A stretch of 56,175 bases of DNA from Methylococcales bacterium (lineage in GTDB: Bacteria > Pseudomonadota > Gammaproteobacteria > Methylococcales > Methylomonadaceae): the NCBI GenBank assembly GCA_026398895.1, contig JAPLRZ010000031.1:1-56175 (forward strand), read 5' to 3'. Position numbers and translations under genes: made by a program. Within the stretch, counting starts at the first letter, position 1. Every line of letters begins with the position of its first letter. This document shows, one piece after another, positions 47,129-56,041 of the stretch. The notes under the pieces are model-generated. The model was not told where the DNA came from and made no database searches. It worked only from the letters and a program-made list of their open reading frames with translations.

Positions 47129-47339
47129 TAACCTTTGGTGCTAGTTTAAATTAAGCAGCTAAAACATTAAGCTATTGTTTTTAATGGAGTCCAATAGCTT
47201 TAGCTATTGCTGATTTGTAAAAAGCTGAAGCTTTTTGACTCCTATTCCCTTCTAATAGCTGTAAACAAAAAAATATTTTAATCACAACACATTGATTTAT
47301 TTTGTTTATTTTTATGGAGCTAACTAGCACCAAAGGTTA
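47129..47339. repeat. 211-base element with perfect 18-base terminal inverted repeats
   Basis: TAACCTTTGGTGCTAGTT (47129-47146) and AACTAGCACCAAAGGTTA (47322-47339) are exact inverses. Inside, at 47186-47242, is a full double-hairpin repeat: GGAGT, CCAATAGCTTTAGCTATTG, spacer, AAAAAGCTGAAGCTTTTT, GACTCC. No gene fits inside. It looks like a miniature inverted-repeat element; possible 3-base target duplication ATT is too short to be sure. Confidence 0.75.
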
Positions 47340-47355
47340 TTACGAGTTTAATGTC

Positions 47356-49320
47356 TCAAGGCTTTTTCGTTTCTGATGCCGCCAAGTGTTCAAACAGGAT
47401 ACGTTTGACTTCTTCGATAACTTCGGGTTGACCTTGGCATGAATGACTCCAGCGCACAATAAACTCGGAAACTGCTTCATCAATGTGCGCACTTTTATAG
47501 GCAACTACACCATCATCGCCTTCTTCTTTTGGACCATCGCCTTCGACTGCGATAATCGAATGTGCGGGAATACTCTTTGGAACGGGTATGGATGCCAGAG
47601 TTTGCACAATGGGATTATTAGGGTTCATAAGATCAATAGAGGTCATGGGTCTGCTTAGCATGGCGGCAATTTTCTCATCACCTGATGCGGTGGCGACTTG
47701 AGCTAATAGTGCGGTGGTACTCATTACCGTTGCAGGAAGACTGACGAGTGCGGAAGCAAGTCCCGTCACAATTTGTGAGGCAGCTAACATTGCTCCATGT
47801 TGCGGTGTGGAAATAAAGACTACGCGCTTAACGAAAGGTAAAGGCTTGTAGAATGCAGTTTGTTGTATCAATTCACGCGCTTCTGGGCTTAGCTGCATTT
47901 GCTCGAAGGGTTTGTCGCTGATCATATCCCAAAATTTCGTCCCACTGTCAATAGCAGTGAGCTTAGTTAATAACCCGCCTTGACTATGCCCCATGACTAT
48001 CATGTTCTGTAATGCGGGGTCTTTGCCTTCAGGGTCGAACTCATGTACCGTGTTGGTCAGGGCTTTGCGTAGTCGCCCCGCTGAATAGCCAACACCTCTA
48101 CCACTGTCATAAACAAATAACCATATTTGATAGCGATCACTGATTTTGGGATCGCTGTTGAGTTCATTGACTAACTCAGCCCAACGCGCAGGACTGGATG
48201 CCGTGCCATGTACTAACACCAGAGGAATTTTCCCTGCTTGGTAAGGTCGCATGGTAAAAATACCATCTTGCGCTCGATCTTTTGGAAACAGACCACTGGT
48301 GAAAATTGATCCTTTGAGAAATCCAGCGAGTTCCATCGCGTAGAGCTGGCTATCATTGAGTTGATAAGCCAGTGCGGCTGTTGGGTCGGATTCAATGGGC
48401 TGTTTTTGTCCATCAATGACCACGGTTGATGTTGCATCGGCTGCATACACTTCAATTCGCCCTTTTATCTTGCCCTTGCTCAAACTGGTGCGGGCATTGT
48501 CAAAACGTAACAGCGCGGTAACAGGCACTTTGGTATGCTCGCCAAGGCGATCCGAACCCACCACTTTCTTTTGAGCCACCACGCCTTTGGCAAGACTCGC
48601 TGCCAAGGGAACCCCTATACCAAATTGATGGTGGCGGTTTCTGAGTCCATCCACTTCTAAGGCAGTCGTGGAAATAAAACGGTCAAGCGGGTATCCACCC
48701 CACGACATTCCTGTTTCATCTACGCTTAGCTGTAATGTTCCGAAGGGCAGTTTATAAGTTCCAGCCTTCAACCGTACCTCGTCTTCTTCTGCGTCACTGG
48801 GTGCTGCCAGACCTTCGGCAACGGCTTGGTTGTATATGTCGTAAGTAAGCCGAAATCGTGGATCTGTTGGCGGTATCTGCATACTCGTGCCATTTTCTGG
48901 AAACAGGAGTGACCAAGCATATACGGCTGATGCTAGATAATAGGCGCGGTCATTGGTACGCTGGGCATGAAATAAGGATAGTTCTGCTAACGCAAACAAC
49001 TGATCATCATCGCCGACTGGTTTAAGACCTTTATGGAGTTCAGCCAACACTATGGCTGGCTCTGTTTCAAATCGATCCAGTAAACCGTGCTGTCTGAGAA
49101 CGATGCTGGATGCGTTTGATAGTTCACTCGACGAAATTGCACTTGCGGTCTGAATGCCATAAGCGGTCTGAATGTCCACATGATCTACACTGATAGGTGT
49201 CGCACAGCCTGAAAGCATCAGTGCAATGCTGGCAAACACCATAATAGGCATAAAACATCGCTGCTGCACTGAAAGCTCTGCAATCTGCCCATAATCTTTT
49301 TGTTTTTGAATTTCTAACAT
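47356..49320 (-). CDS. Alpha/beta-hydrolase lipoprotein
   Basis: About 654 residues from the chosen start at 49320 (MLEIQKQKDY); an ATG at 49452 would make 698 residues but would overlap the mscS gene by 83 bases, and the next ATG (49251) lies just before the lipobox. The lipobox is LSGC, in MVFASIALMLSGCATPI. The C-terminal half is an alpha/beta hydrolase with oxyanion region VLVHGTASSPARW and nucleophile serine in MGHSQGGLL. Substrate is unknown; lipase or esterase activity on envelope lipid is possible. It follows the mscS gene on the same strand. Confidence 0.8.
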   Translation of the reverse strand: MLEIQKQKDYGQIAELSVQQRCFMPIMVFASIALMLSGCATPISVDHVDIQTAYGIQTASAISSSELSNASSIVLRQHGLLDRFETEPAIVLAELHKGLKPVGDDDQLFALAELSLFHAQRTNDRAYYLASAVYAWSLLFPENGTSMQIPPTDPRFRLTYDIYNQAVAEGLAAPSDAEEDEVRLKAGTYKLPFGTLQLSVDETGMSWGGYPLDRFISTTALEVDGLRNRHHQFGIGVPLAASLAKGVVAQKKVVGSDRLGEHTKVPVTALLRFDNARTSLSKGKIKGRIEVYAADATSTVVIDGQKQPIESDPTAALAYQLNDSQLYAMELAGFLKGSIFTSGLFPKDRAQDGIFTMRPYQAGKIPLVLVHGTASSPARWAELVNELNSDPKISDRYQIWLFVYDSGRGVGYSAGRLRKALTNTVHEFDPEGKDPALQNMIVMGHSQGGLLTKLTAIDSGTKFWDMISDKPFEQMQLSPEARELIQQTAFYKPLPFVKRVVFISTPQHGAMLAASQIVTGLASALVSLPATVMSTTALLAQVATASGDEKIAAMLSRPMTSIDLMNPNNPIVQTLASIPVPKSIPAHSIIAVEGDGPKEEGDDGVVAYKSAHIDEAVSEFIVRWSHSCQGQPEVIEEVKRILFEHLAASETKKP

Positions 49321-49369
49321 ACTGTTTGTCTCTGTGTTGGCGTTTGTTTTGGTTTGATATTTTTTAAAT

Positions 49370-51145
49370 TTAAAGAATGTCAGGTGTTTGTTGTACAGAT
49401 GCAGGCAAGCTATGTAAATCCGTGATGTGTAAAGTCTGTGTAGGAAACGCAAATTCTACCTCAATACTTTCAGCCAAACGCAAAATATCCAGAAAAATCC
49501 GCTGCCGCTCGCTGAGTTCATCCATCCTAGCAGGCACTTTGATAAAAAAATCCACTAAAATATCTAGGCTATGTGAGCCGAACTGGTAGAAAAACACCTG
49601 AATATTATCTTTACGCGTGTCAGGATGCGATTCAAGGATGTGTTTAATGCCTTCGATAAACGCTTTTATTTTCTCAATCGGTGTGTTGTATGTCAGGTTA
49701 AGTTCAACTTTAATCTGCCGATAATCACGCAATGCCATATTATCAACGGTACTGTTCACAACCTGACTACTGGGAATAGTGACCAGAGAATTATAGGTAG
49801 TACGAATCCGTGTGCTACGAAAGCCCACGCTCTCAACCACCCCTTCGGTACCTGTCAATTTAATTGAATCGCCCACGGAGAAAGGTCTTTCAATCATGAT
49901 AATAAGTGAGCCAATTAAATTAGCGATGGTTTGTTGCGCCGCCAGAGCGACTGCCAGACCACCGACACCGAGTCCTGCTAACACGGAATAAGCAGGCAAA
50001 CCTATTCGGTCAGCTCCAGCGACGAGGATAGCAATCGCGATGATAAAGGTGATAAGCCGCAACACCAAACGGATAAGCTGACTATCAATGCTACTAGCCA
50101 GCAAACGTTCCTGAGTAATCACACTGGTAGCGAGCGCACCGCCAGCCACCCAAACTGTCCAAGTAAGAGCAAGATAGAATAGCGTCCAGAACGATAGTGT
50201 GAACACGACATAAACACCACTCGAAATTCGTAGAACCTCACCAAAAATTAAGGCGGCTATGGGGGTCACAATGACCAAACTGAGTGGTCGCAGTAAATCT
50301 GCCCATTGTTCAGAAGAGTCTGTTCTGCTACCCCAGTAGCGGCTCAGCTGAAAACACAGACGAACAAAAATAAAGCCTGTACCCAAAATTATGACTATGC
50401 CTAACCAACGCCATGCGGGTTGGTCAAGAAACTTGGCTCTAGCAGGTTGCTTATCGGGTGCAGTTAGCAACCAGCGCGGTGGTACGATATTGTTCAGTAC
50501 CAAAGCCAAGCCAGTAGGGCTATAGGTAGTAAAATCGTACCAACCGACAGACGCACTCGCTTTATAGGGAAGGTTTTTGACTTTGGCATAAAATGCTGGC
50601 AAACGATTCACTGTGTCTGATGTAAACAGATATTCACCCGTACGCACACCTTTTTCAACGCGCTGAATCCGAATTTCAGTATTTGGAATTACCCAATACT
50701 TGAATTCAGATTTAGCCATCATTTGGGCATCTGGAATAGACTCCATAGGAGGCAGATCAATACGATCTAACACTTCCTTCAGTTGTATCATTAGCCTCCG
50801 TGAAGACTCACCAACGGTGGCGGGCGGTAATTCACTCAAATCCAAAGCGCGTTCAGCCGATTTCTGAAAATGCTGAACCTCTTTAAGTGCAGCCAATTCT
50901 TCTGCTGTCAAATAAAGTGCCGAGGAATTTATATAGGTGTTTAGGAATCCAAGCCCTTCGCTGTATGCTTTATTGGTGAATTCGATAAACCCTTGTAGCG
51001 TTGCTCTAGGGCTGGACGTGTCAATAGGTTTAAGTGGGTTATTGTCTATACCCGCATAGACGGGCATAACCTGCATTTGTAACACGCACAGCACAATTAG
51101 AGTTGCGATAGAGCATGACTTAGACGTGAAAAATTTAGGTATCAT
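49370..51145 (-). CDS. MscS-family mechanosensitive ion channel
   Basis: It is 591 residues. A signal peptide (about 1-31) and a periplasmic domain (about 32-240) precede the membrane part (about 250-400). The pore helix and beta domain are clear: LAGLGVGGLAVALAAQQTIAN, then IERPFSVGDSIKLTGTEGVVE and GFRSTRIRTTYNSLVTIPS. These release solutes on hypo-osmotic shock. The long N-terminal periplasmic domain is as in larger MscS relatives such as YbdG or MscM. Upstream, 138 bases separate it from a divergent lipoprotein gene. Confidence 0.9.
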   Translation of the reverse strand: MIPKFFTSKSCSIATLIVLCVLQMQVMPVYAGIDNNPLKPIDTSSPRATLQGFIEFTNKAYSEGLGFLNTYINSSALYLTAEELAALKEVQHFQKSAERALDLSELPPATVGESSRRLMIQLKEVLDRIDLPPMESIPDAQMMAKSEFKYWVIPNTEIRIQRVEKGVRTGEYLFTSDTVNRLPAFYAKVKNLPYKASASVGWYDFTTYSPTGLALVLNNIVPPRWLLTAPDKQPARAKFLDQPAWRWLGIVIILGTGFIFVRLCFQLSRYWGSRTDSSEQWADLLRPLSLVIVTPIAALIFGEVLRISSGVYVVFTLSFWTLFYLALTWTVWVAGGALATSVITQERLLASSIDSQLIRLVLRLITFIIAIAILVAGADRIGLPAYSVLAGLGVGGLAVALAAQQTIANLIGSLIIMIERPFSVGDSIKLTGTEGVVESVGFRSTRIRTTYNSLVTIPSSQVVNSTVDNMALRDYRQIKVELNLTYNTPIEKIKAFIEGIKHILESHPDTRKDNIQVFFYQFGSHSLDILVDFFIKVPARMDELSERQRIFLDILRLAESIEVEFAFPTQTLHITDLHSLPASVQQTPDIL

Positions 51146-51220
51146 ATTAACTCTGGGTAAGTTGTAGGTTATCTAATTACACAAGGAGTAGTGTGTGGTC
51201 TTCGGGCTTTGCGGAATGCG

Positions 51221-51238
51221 GTGTTATTATAATAACAC
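51221..51238. promoter_or_regulatory. Perfect 18-base palindrome in the divergent mscS/lipoprotein promoter region
   Basis: GTGTTATTA-TAATAACAC is a perfect palindrome that contains a TATAAT-like hexamer (51228-51233). It is the only such site in the 137-base gap between the two divergent genes, so it may be the operator of a dimeric regulator controlling both. Confidence 0.5.
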
Positions 51239-51282
51239 TGTCATATCTAACTTAGATTATCTTAATTCCAGCGAGGATTTTA

Positions 51283-52392
51283 GTGATTACTTTTATTAAC
51301 AAACACCTTTCGTTTAGAAAACTTTTTTTATTTCTAACCATTGTTAGTTTAATGAGCGGTTGTCATTCATTTGGTCCTGATGAACTCAAAGGTACGCATC
51401 CGCTTTACAACGCGGCTATTGTTGACAGTCAGAATGATCAGTTCATCCAAAATATTGTTCGATTACATTACCGAGATCCTGCTTTTTTTCTTGATGTGGT
51501 CAGTGTAACTGCTTCTTTAAAAATGGACTTGTCCGCAGGTTTAGATCAATCAGCCTTCGATTTGAATAGCGGTGGAGCGGATATTCTACAGTTTAGTGCA
51601 GGTGGATCTTATACGACTACGCCAACGATTTCTTACGCGCCACTTCAGGGCGAGAGCTTTGTCAAAAGTGTACTCAGACCTATCGCTATTGAAGATGTGT
51701 TTGCGTTGTCTGGATCAGGATGGAGTAGTCGGCGGGTATTGAGTCTGTGCGTGGAGCGTATCAATGGACTTGAGAATGCACCTTCTGCTTCCGGTCCTAC
51801 GCCAAAACTTCCTCCGAAGTCTATCGAGCCATTTAATCGGTTATTACAACTTTTTGATGAGGTAATGAACGAAAACCTGATAGTTCCCAGAATCAATCCA
51901 AACACCAAGGAGACGCAACTGGAAATTAAATCCTCCATTGCACATCATGACGCGATTTGGGAAATAAAACAGCTACTTGGACTCGATCAGAAACTTGAAG
52001 TTTATCATGTCAACAACGATTTTCTGGAACACAAAGCAGATACCATTTCGATAACCAATCGTTCGCTCATGAGTATCTTTTTTTATCTATCTCATCATGT
52101 GGATACCCCCAAAGATCACCAAGCAGCGGGTTTAGTGACAGTGACGCGAAACCAAGATGGATCTGAATTTGATTGGGGGAAAACAGCGGGAGGCAGTTAC
52201 TTCCACATTCGCCAAAGTGAAACGAAACCCGATATGGCTTTTATTGCAATACCGTATCGTGGTCAATGGTTTTATTTGGCAGATAACGATTTAGAGTCAA
52301 AATCAACCTTTATGCTACTGACTCAGTTGTTCCGTCTACAAGCAGGATCGGCAAAATCAAATGGCCCAACGTTAACATTACCTGTACGCTAA
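51283..52392 (+). CDS. Hypothetical outer-membrane lipoprotein
   Basis: It is 369 residues, starting with GTG; the ribosome site GCGAGGA lies 8 bases upstream. Lipobox MSGC, cysteine 27. I do not recognise the family. The mature part is a mix of predicted helix and strand. Its sole landmarks are a Pro-rich stretch (SASGPTPKLPPKSIEP) and a C-terminal Ser/Ala tail. It diverges from mscS and lies 14 bases before the rep-type helicase gene on the same strand. Together with the hydrolase and mscS it may form an envelope module (inference). Confidence 0.7.
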   Translation: MITFINKHLSFRKLFLFLTIVSLMSGCHSFGPDELKGTHPLYNAAIVDSQNDQFIQNIVRLHYRDPAFFLDVVSVTASLKMDLSAGLDQSAFDLNSGGADILQFSAGGSYTTTPTISYAPLQGESFVKSVLRPIAIEDVFALSGSGWSSRRVLSLCVERINGLENAPSASGPTPKLPPKSIEPFNRLLQLFDEVMNENLIVPRINPNTKETQLEIKSSIAHHDAIWEIKQLLGLDQKLEVYHVNNDFLEHKADTISITNRSLMSIFFYLSHHVDTPKDHQAAGLVTVTRNQDGSEFDWGKTAGGSYFHIRQSETKPDMAFIAIPYRGQWFYLADNDLESKSTFMLLTQLFRLQAGSAKSNGPTLTLPVR

Positions 52393-52406
52393 ACTAAGCC
52401 CGTTGC

Positions 52407-54398
52407 ATGACTCAACTTAATCCCCAACAACAAACCGCTGTTAAAGCCATAGACCATCCCCTGTTAGTGTTAGCGGGCGCGGGTAGTGGCAAAACGCGTG
52501 TCATCACCGAAAAAATCGCTTATCTCGTTAAACAAGGGCTACCTGCTCGTCATATTGCCGCTGTCACCTTCACCAACAAGGCTGCACGAGAAATGCAGAG
52601 TCGTGTGTTTAAATTATTGCACCCTGAACAAAGTCGCGGCTTGCGCGTGTCTACCTTTCATTCTTTAGGACTGGATATTTTACGACTGGAGCATAAAAGT
52701 TTGGGTTATAAAACGGGGATTACTTTATTTGATGAACAGGATAAACACGCCTTATTGAAGAATATAATCAGCCATTCACTGAATACTTATGACACGGATT
52801 TAATCGACCAGTATGCGGGGCAAATCGGGCAATGGAAAAATGCTTTTGTTACCCCTGAACAAGCAGCACAAACGGCATTGACTAACGTGGCGAGTTTGTA
52901 CGCGGATTATAATCGCTGTTTAAAATCCTATAACGCGGTAGATTTTGATGATTTGATTTTATTGCCTGTTTTATTATTTCAACAGCATCATGAAGTATTA
53001 ACTAAATGGCAAAATAAAATCCGTTATTTATTAGTCGATGAATATCAAGATACCAATATCAGCCAATATCAATTAATTAAATTATTGGCAGGTAACACGG
53101 GGCGTTTTACCGTGGTTGGTGATGATGACCAATCCATTTATGCGTGGCGCGGCGCACATCCTGAAAATTTAACGCAATTACAAAAAGATTATCCACGTTT
53201 GCAAGTCATTAAATTGGAGCAGAACTATCGTTCGGCTGGGCGGATTTTAAAAGTGGCAAATCAGTTGATTGCTAATAACCCTCACGCGTTTGAAAAACGC
53301 TTGTGGAGCGAACTGGGTTATGGCGAACCATTGCGGGTATTGAGTCATAAAAATGATGTCGTGGAAGCTCAGCAAGTCGTCTCAGAGATTATTCACCATA
53401 AATTTAAACACGGCGGCAAATACGGCGATTATGCGATTTTATATCGCGGCAATCATCAATCACGTTTATTTGAAACCTGCCTCAGAGAAAACAATGTGCC
53501 GTATTTTATCAGCGGTAGCACTTCGTTTTTTGCTTACGCGGAGGTGAAAGATGTATTGAGTTATTTGCGTTTATTGGTCAATCCACAAGACGATGCCGCT
53601 TATCTGCGGGTGATTAATACGCCGCGCCGTGAAATTGGGCATACTACCTTAGAAAAATTAGGCGCGTATGCCAATGAACGCCATATTAGTTTATTTTCTG
53701 CCAGTAGCGAGTTGGGATTAGCGCAACATTTACCTGATAAAGCGCGGCATCGTTTGGAATTGTTCAGCAGTTGGTTAGTAAATACCGCTCAACGGGTAGA
53801 AGCTGGTGACACCTTTGCCGTCGTTGAGCAGGTGATACAAGAAATAGGTTATGAACAGCATCTCAAAGAAGACAGCAAAAGCAAAGAAACCGCCGATCGT
53901 CGGCTGCGTAACGTTAATGATTTGGTCGCTTGGTTAAAACGAATTGCTGACAAAGACAGTAGTGAAAAATCGTTATCCGAAGTTGTCGCAAAAATCATGC
54001 TGATGGATATTATGGAACGTAATGAAGAGGAAGAAGCGCATGATAAAGTGAGCTTAATGACGCTACACGCGGCGAAAGGGCTGGAATTTCCTCATGTTTT
54101 TTTAATCGGTGTCGAAGAAAACATTTTGCCCCATCAAAATAGCATCGAAACCGATAATATTGAAGAAGAACGCCGTTTGGCTTATGTCGGTATTACTCGC
54201 GCCCAGCGCAGTTGTACCTTTAGTTATTGTACACACCGCAAACGTTATGGGGAAATCAGCGAATGTGAACCGAGTCGGTTTTTGAATGAATTGCCAGAAG
54301 AAGATTTGGAATGGCTGAATAAAAAACAACTCAGCCCTGACGTGGTTAAAGAGCGTGGTCTGGCGAATCTCGCTAATTTGAAAACAATGTTGTCGTAA
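52407..54398 (+). CDS. rep: Rep-type ATP-dependent DNA helicase
   Basis: It is 663 residues (E. coli Rep 673). SF1 motifs in order: Walker A AGAGSGKTRVI, motif Ia TFTNKAAREM, motif II DEYQDTN, motif III GDDDQSIYAWRGA, motif IV QNYRS, motif V LMTLHAAKGLEF and motif VI YVGITRA. Rep moves along the replication fork and removes protein roadblocks. The shorter C-terminus, without the UvrD tail, favours Rep over UvrD/PcrA. It ends 34 bases before the tRNA-Arg. Confidence 0.9.
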   Translation: MTQLNPQQQTAVKAIDHPLLVLAGAGSGKTRVITEKIAYLVKQGLPARHIAAVTFTNKAAREMQSRVFKLLHPEQSRGLRVSTFHSLGLDILRLEHKSLGYKTGITLFDEQDKHALLKNIISHSLNTYDTDLIDQYAGQIGQWKNAFVTPEQAAQTALTNVASLYADYNRCLKSYNAVDFDDLILLPVLLFQQHHEVLTKWQNKIRYLLVDEYQDTNISQYQLIKLLAGNTGRFTVVGDDDQSIYAWRGAHPENLTQLQKDYPRLQVIKLEQNYRSAGRILKVANQLIANNPHAFEKRLWSELGYGEPLRVLSHKNDVVEAQQVVSEIIHHKFKHGGKYGDYAILYRGNHQSRLFETCLRENNVPYFISGSTSFFAYAEVKDVLSYLRLLVNPQDDAAYLRVINTPRREIGHTTLEKLGAYANERHISLFSASSELGLAQHLPDKARHRLELFSSWLVNTAQRVEAGDTFAVVEQVIQEIGYEQHLKEDSKSKETADRRLRNVNDLVAWLKRIADKDSSEKSLSEVVAKIMLMDIMERNEEEEAHDKVSLMTLHAAKGLEFPHVFLIGVEENILPHQNSIETDNIEEERRLAYVGITRAQRSCTFSYCTHRKRYGEISECEPSRFLNELPEEDLEWLNKKQLSPDVVKERGLANLANLKTMLS

Positions 54399-54432
54399 TT
54401 ATAACTGCTATCGGTTAGAATACGCCGCTTAC

Positions 54433-54509
54433 GCGCCCGTAGCTCAGCTGGATAGAGCGCAGCCCTCCGGAGGCTGAGGTCAGAGGTTCGAATCCGCTCG
54501 GGCGCACCA
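54433..54509 (+). tRNA. tRNA-Arg (anticodon CCG)
   Basis: It is 77 bases with encoded CCA. The acceptor GCGCCCG/CGGGCGC closes perfectly; anticodon arm CAGCC/GGCTG, loop CTCCGGA. The T stem AGAGG/CCGCT has one A-G mismatch. A hairpin CCAACCCTT/AAGGGTTGG (54507-54530) follows directly and shares the CCA. Confidence 0.92.
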
Positions 54510-54555
54510 ACCCTTAGTTTCAAGGGTTGGCATCAAGTCAAAATAATTGTTAACA

Positions 54556-55926
54556 CTATTTGATTGAATCCAAATAGTCTTTTAGCGATTGTTCGTCATA
54601 GCTACCAAAATCGTCATTGAGTGACTGCACTAAGTCTTTGATATTATCTAATAAGTGCGCTAAACGATTTCTGGTTTTTTTATTCCAGCCAACGGGCTCA
54701 GTGACTGGCAATAACATCCGTCCGATAGTTAGATTTCTTTCAAACAGATTGGCTAGGTTTTCAGTAATTTGCAGTTGTTTTTGGCGTTTATCCAAGCGTG
54801 TGATAATAAATTTTGCTTGTAAACGACTTATTATTAAGTGCAGAGGCAACATAATGGCTATCAGCGTAACCAGTATGATGGGCCCTATCACGGGATCAAT
54901 TAAAAATTCCAATAGCCCTATTTCTACTTCAATCAAAACGCTGACAAAGGCAACAAAACCAAGAATAATGAGACTGGACATATTGGAGCGTTCTTTCCAT
55001 ACAATGATGTCTTTTCTGACTTCCGCAATAACAATATCTTGAAGATCATGGATGCTTTTTTCTAGGTAGCTGAGTACACGGTAAGTTCTGTCATGTATCA
55101 CATTTTCCATACGATGATCTATTTCAGTGAAATCAACAGACGCTTGTTGACTCGATAGCGCGATAAACTGCCCTGCATTAATTCCCAAATCTGATAATTT
55201 TCTTTGTGCAGCGGCAATGATGTCATGACTGTTAGCTGGGGTTGCGAATGCGGCAGATTGTTCGACAACAAACACAAATCTATTAGAATCTTGATACAGG
55301 ATGATTTGTTGAATCAGCTCATTAACCAGTGGCGTGATACTATCAAACACATCAGTAAACACCAGCACTAAATCAGAATTTTCAATGGTGTGTTTAGTGA
55401 GTAATAAATCTATCGGATTGAGTTGCGAAACACCCATATTAGGGGTTTCAACAAACAGTTTGCCTTTTAATCGCTCACTATGAATCGTTTTTAATTCAAG
55501 ATAAGCGTTAATGCGATTGCCTTCGCCCTTTTGCGCTTGTTCGATTTTTTGGCTGATTTGATAAAATGGATAACGATGATCCACATCCAATGCCGTACCT
55601 GGCAATGTCACCGAACTGGGTTGATTATTATGCAGCAAAACCGTAAATTTATGCGCTGCGGTTTGAATGCCCGATGTGAGTTGCTCAGTGCCAAGATAAT
55701 TATTAATAAATCTGGATTTTGCCGTTGAATTACCGCCTATCAAACTAACAATTGGCCACCACGAGCTTCTTGACGCAGTCGTGTCATCCTCTTCAAGTAA
55801 CCCTAAATCGTATTCAAGTTGATCTAGGTCTTGAAATATTTTTGCCGCTTTCAGTAATACGGGGTTGTCATTGGTAAAATGCTTCTCAAGGGTGAGTAGA
55901 TATTTACTTACTGTTTTTTCAGTCAT
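54556..55926 (-). CDS. Membrane-associated P-loop protein of unknown function, possibly dynamin-like
   Basis: About 456 residues from MTEKTVSKYLL (position 55926); an upstream ATG at 55983 would add 19 residues but has no better ribosome site. A P-loop with an altered first glycine, SLIGGNSTAKSRFI (A replaces the conserved G), sits near residue 66 of the shorter form. A candidate G3-like VETPNMG is near 160. Two strongly hydrophobic segments (about 310-360) form a membrane hairpin, and the rest is helical. This layout (G domain, membrane part, helical end) resembles dynamin/EHD-like proteins, which remodel membranes. Alternatively it is a nonfunctional NTPase. Function not known. Confidence 0.6.
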   Translation of the reverse strand: MTEKTVSKYLLTLEKHFTNDNPVLLKAAKIFQDLDQLEYDLGLLEEDDTTASRSSWWPIVSLIGGNSTAKSRFINNYLGTEQLTSGIQTAAHKFTVLLHNNQPSSVTLPGTALDVDHRYPFYQISQKIEQAQKGEGNRINAYLELKTIHSERLKGKLFVETPNMGVSQLNPIDLLLTKHTIENSDLVLVFTDVFDSITPLVNELIQQIILYQDSNRFVFVVEQSAAFATPANSHDIIAAAQRKLSDLGINAGQFIALSSQQASVDFTEIDHRMENVIHDRTYRVLSYLEKSIHDLQDIVIAEVRKDIIVWKERSNMSSLIILGFVAFVSVLIEVEIGLLEFLIDPVIGPIILVTLIAIMLPLHLIISRLQAKFIITRLDKRQKQLQITENLANLFERNLTIGRMLLPVTEPVGWNKKTRNRLAHLLDNIKDLVQSLNDDFGSYDEQSLKDYLDSIK

Positions 55927-56041
55927 GTTTTTGCGCCTGTGCTTGCTGGTTATTGATAGGTACAAGGTCGGTGGAGTATACACCTAGCAGGAAGTGGATA
56001 ATACAAAAAACAGGGCAAATATCCAAGCAGTTTAAGACATA

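Noticed and set aside
49321..49452. Extended N-terminus of the hydrolase lipoprotein (start at 49452)
   Set aside because: It would overlap the mscS gene by 83 bases and move the signal peptide too far from the N-terminus.
54507..54530. Hairpin after tRNA-Arg as an intrinsic terminator
   Set aside because: No U-run follows on either strand and it includes the CCA end, so I only mention it with the tRNA.
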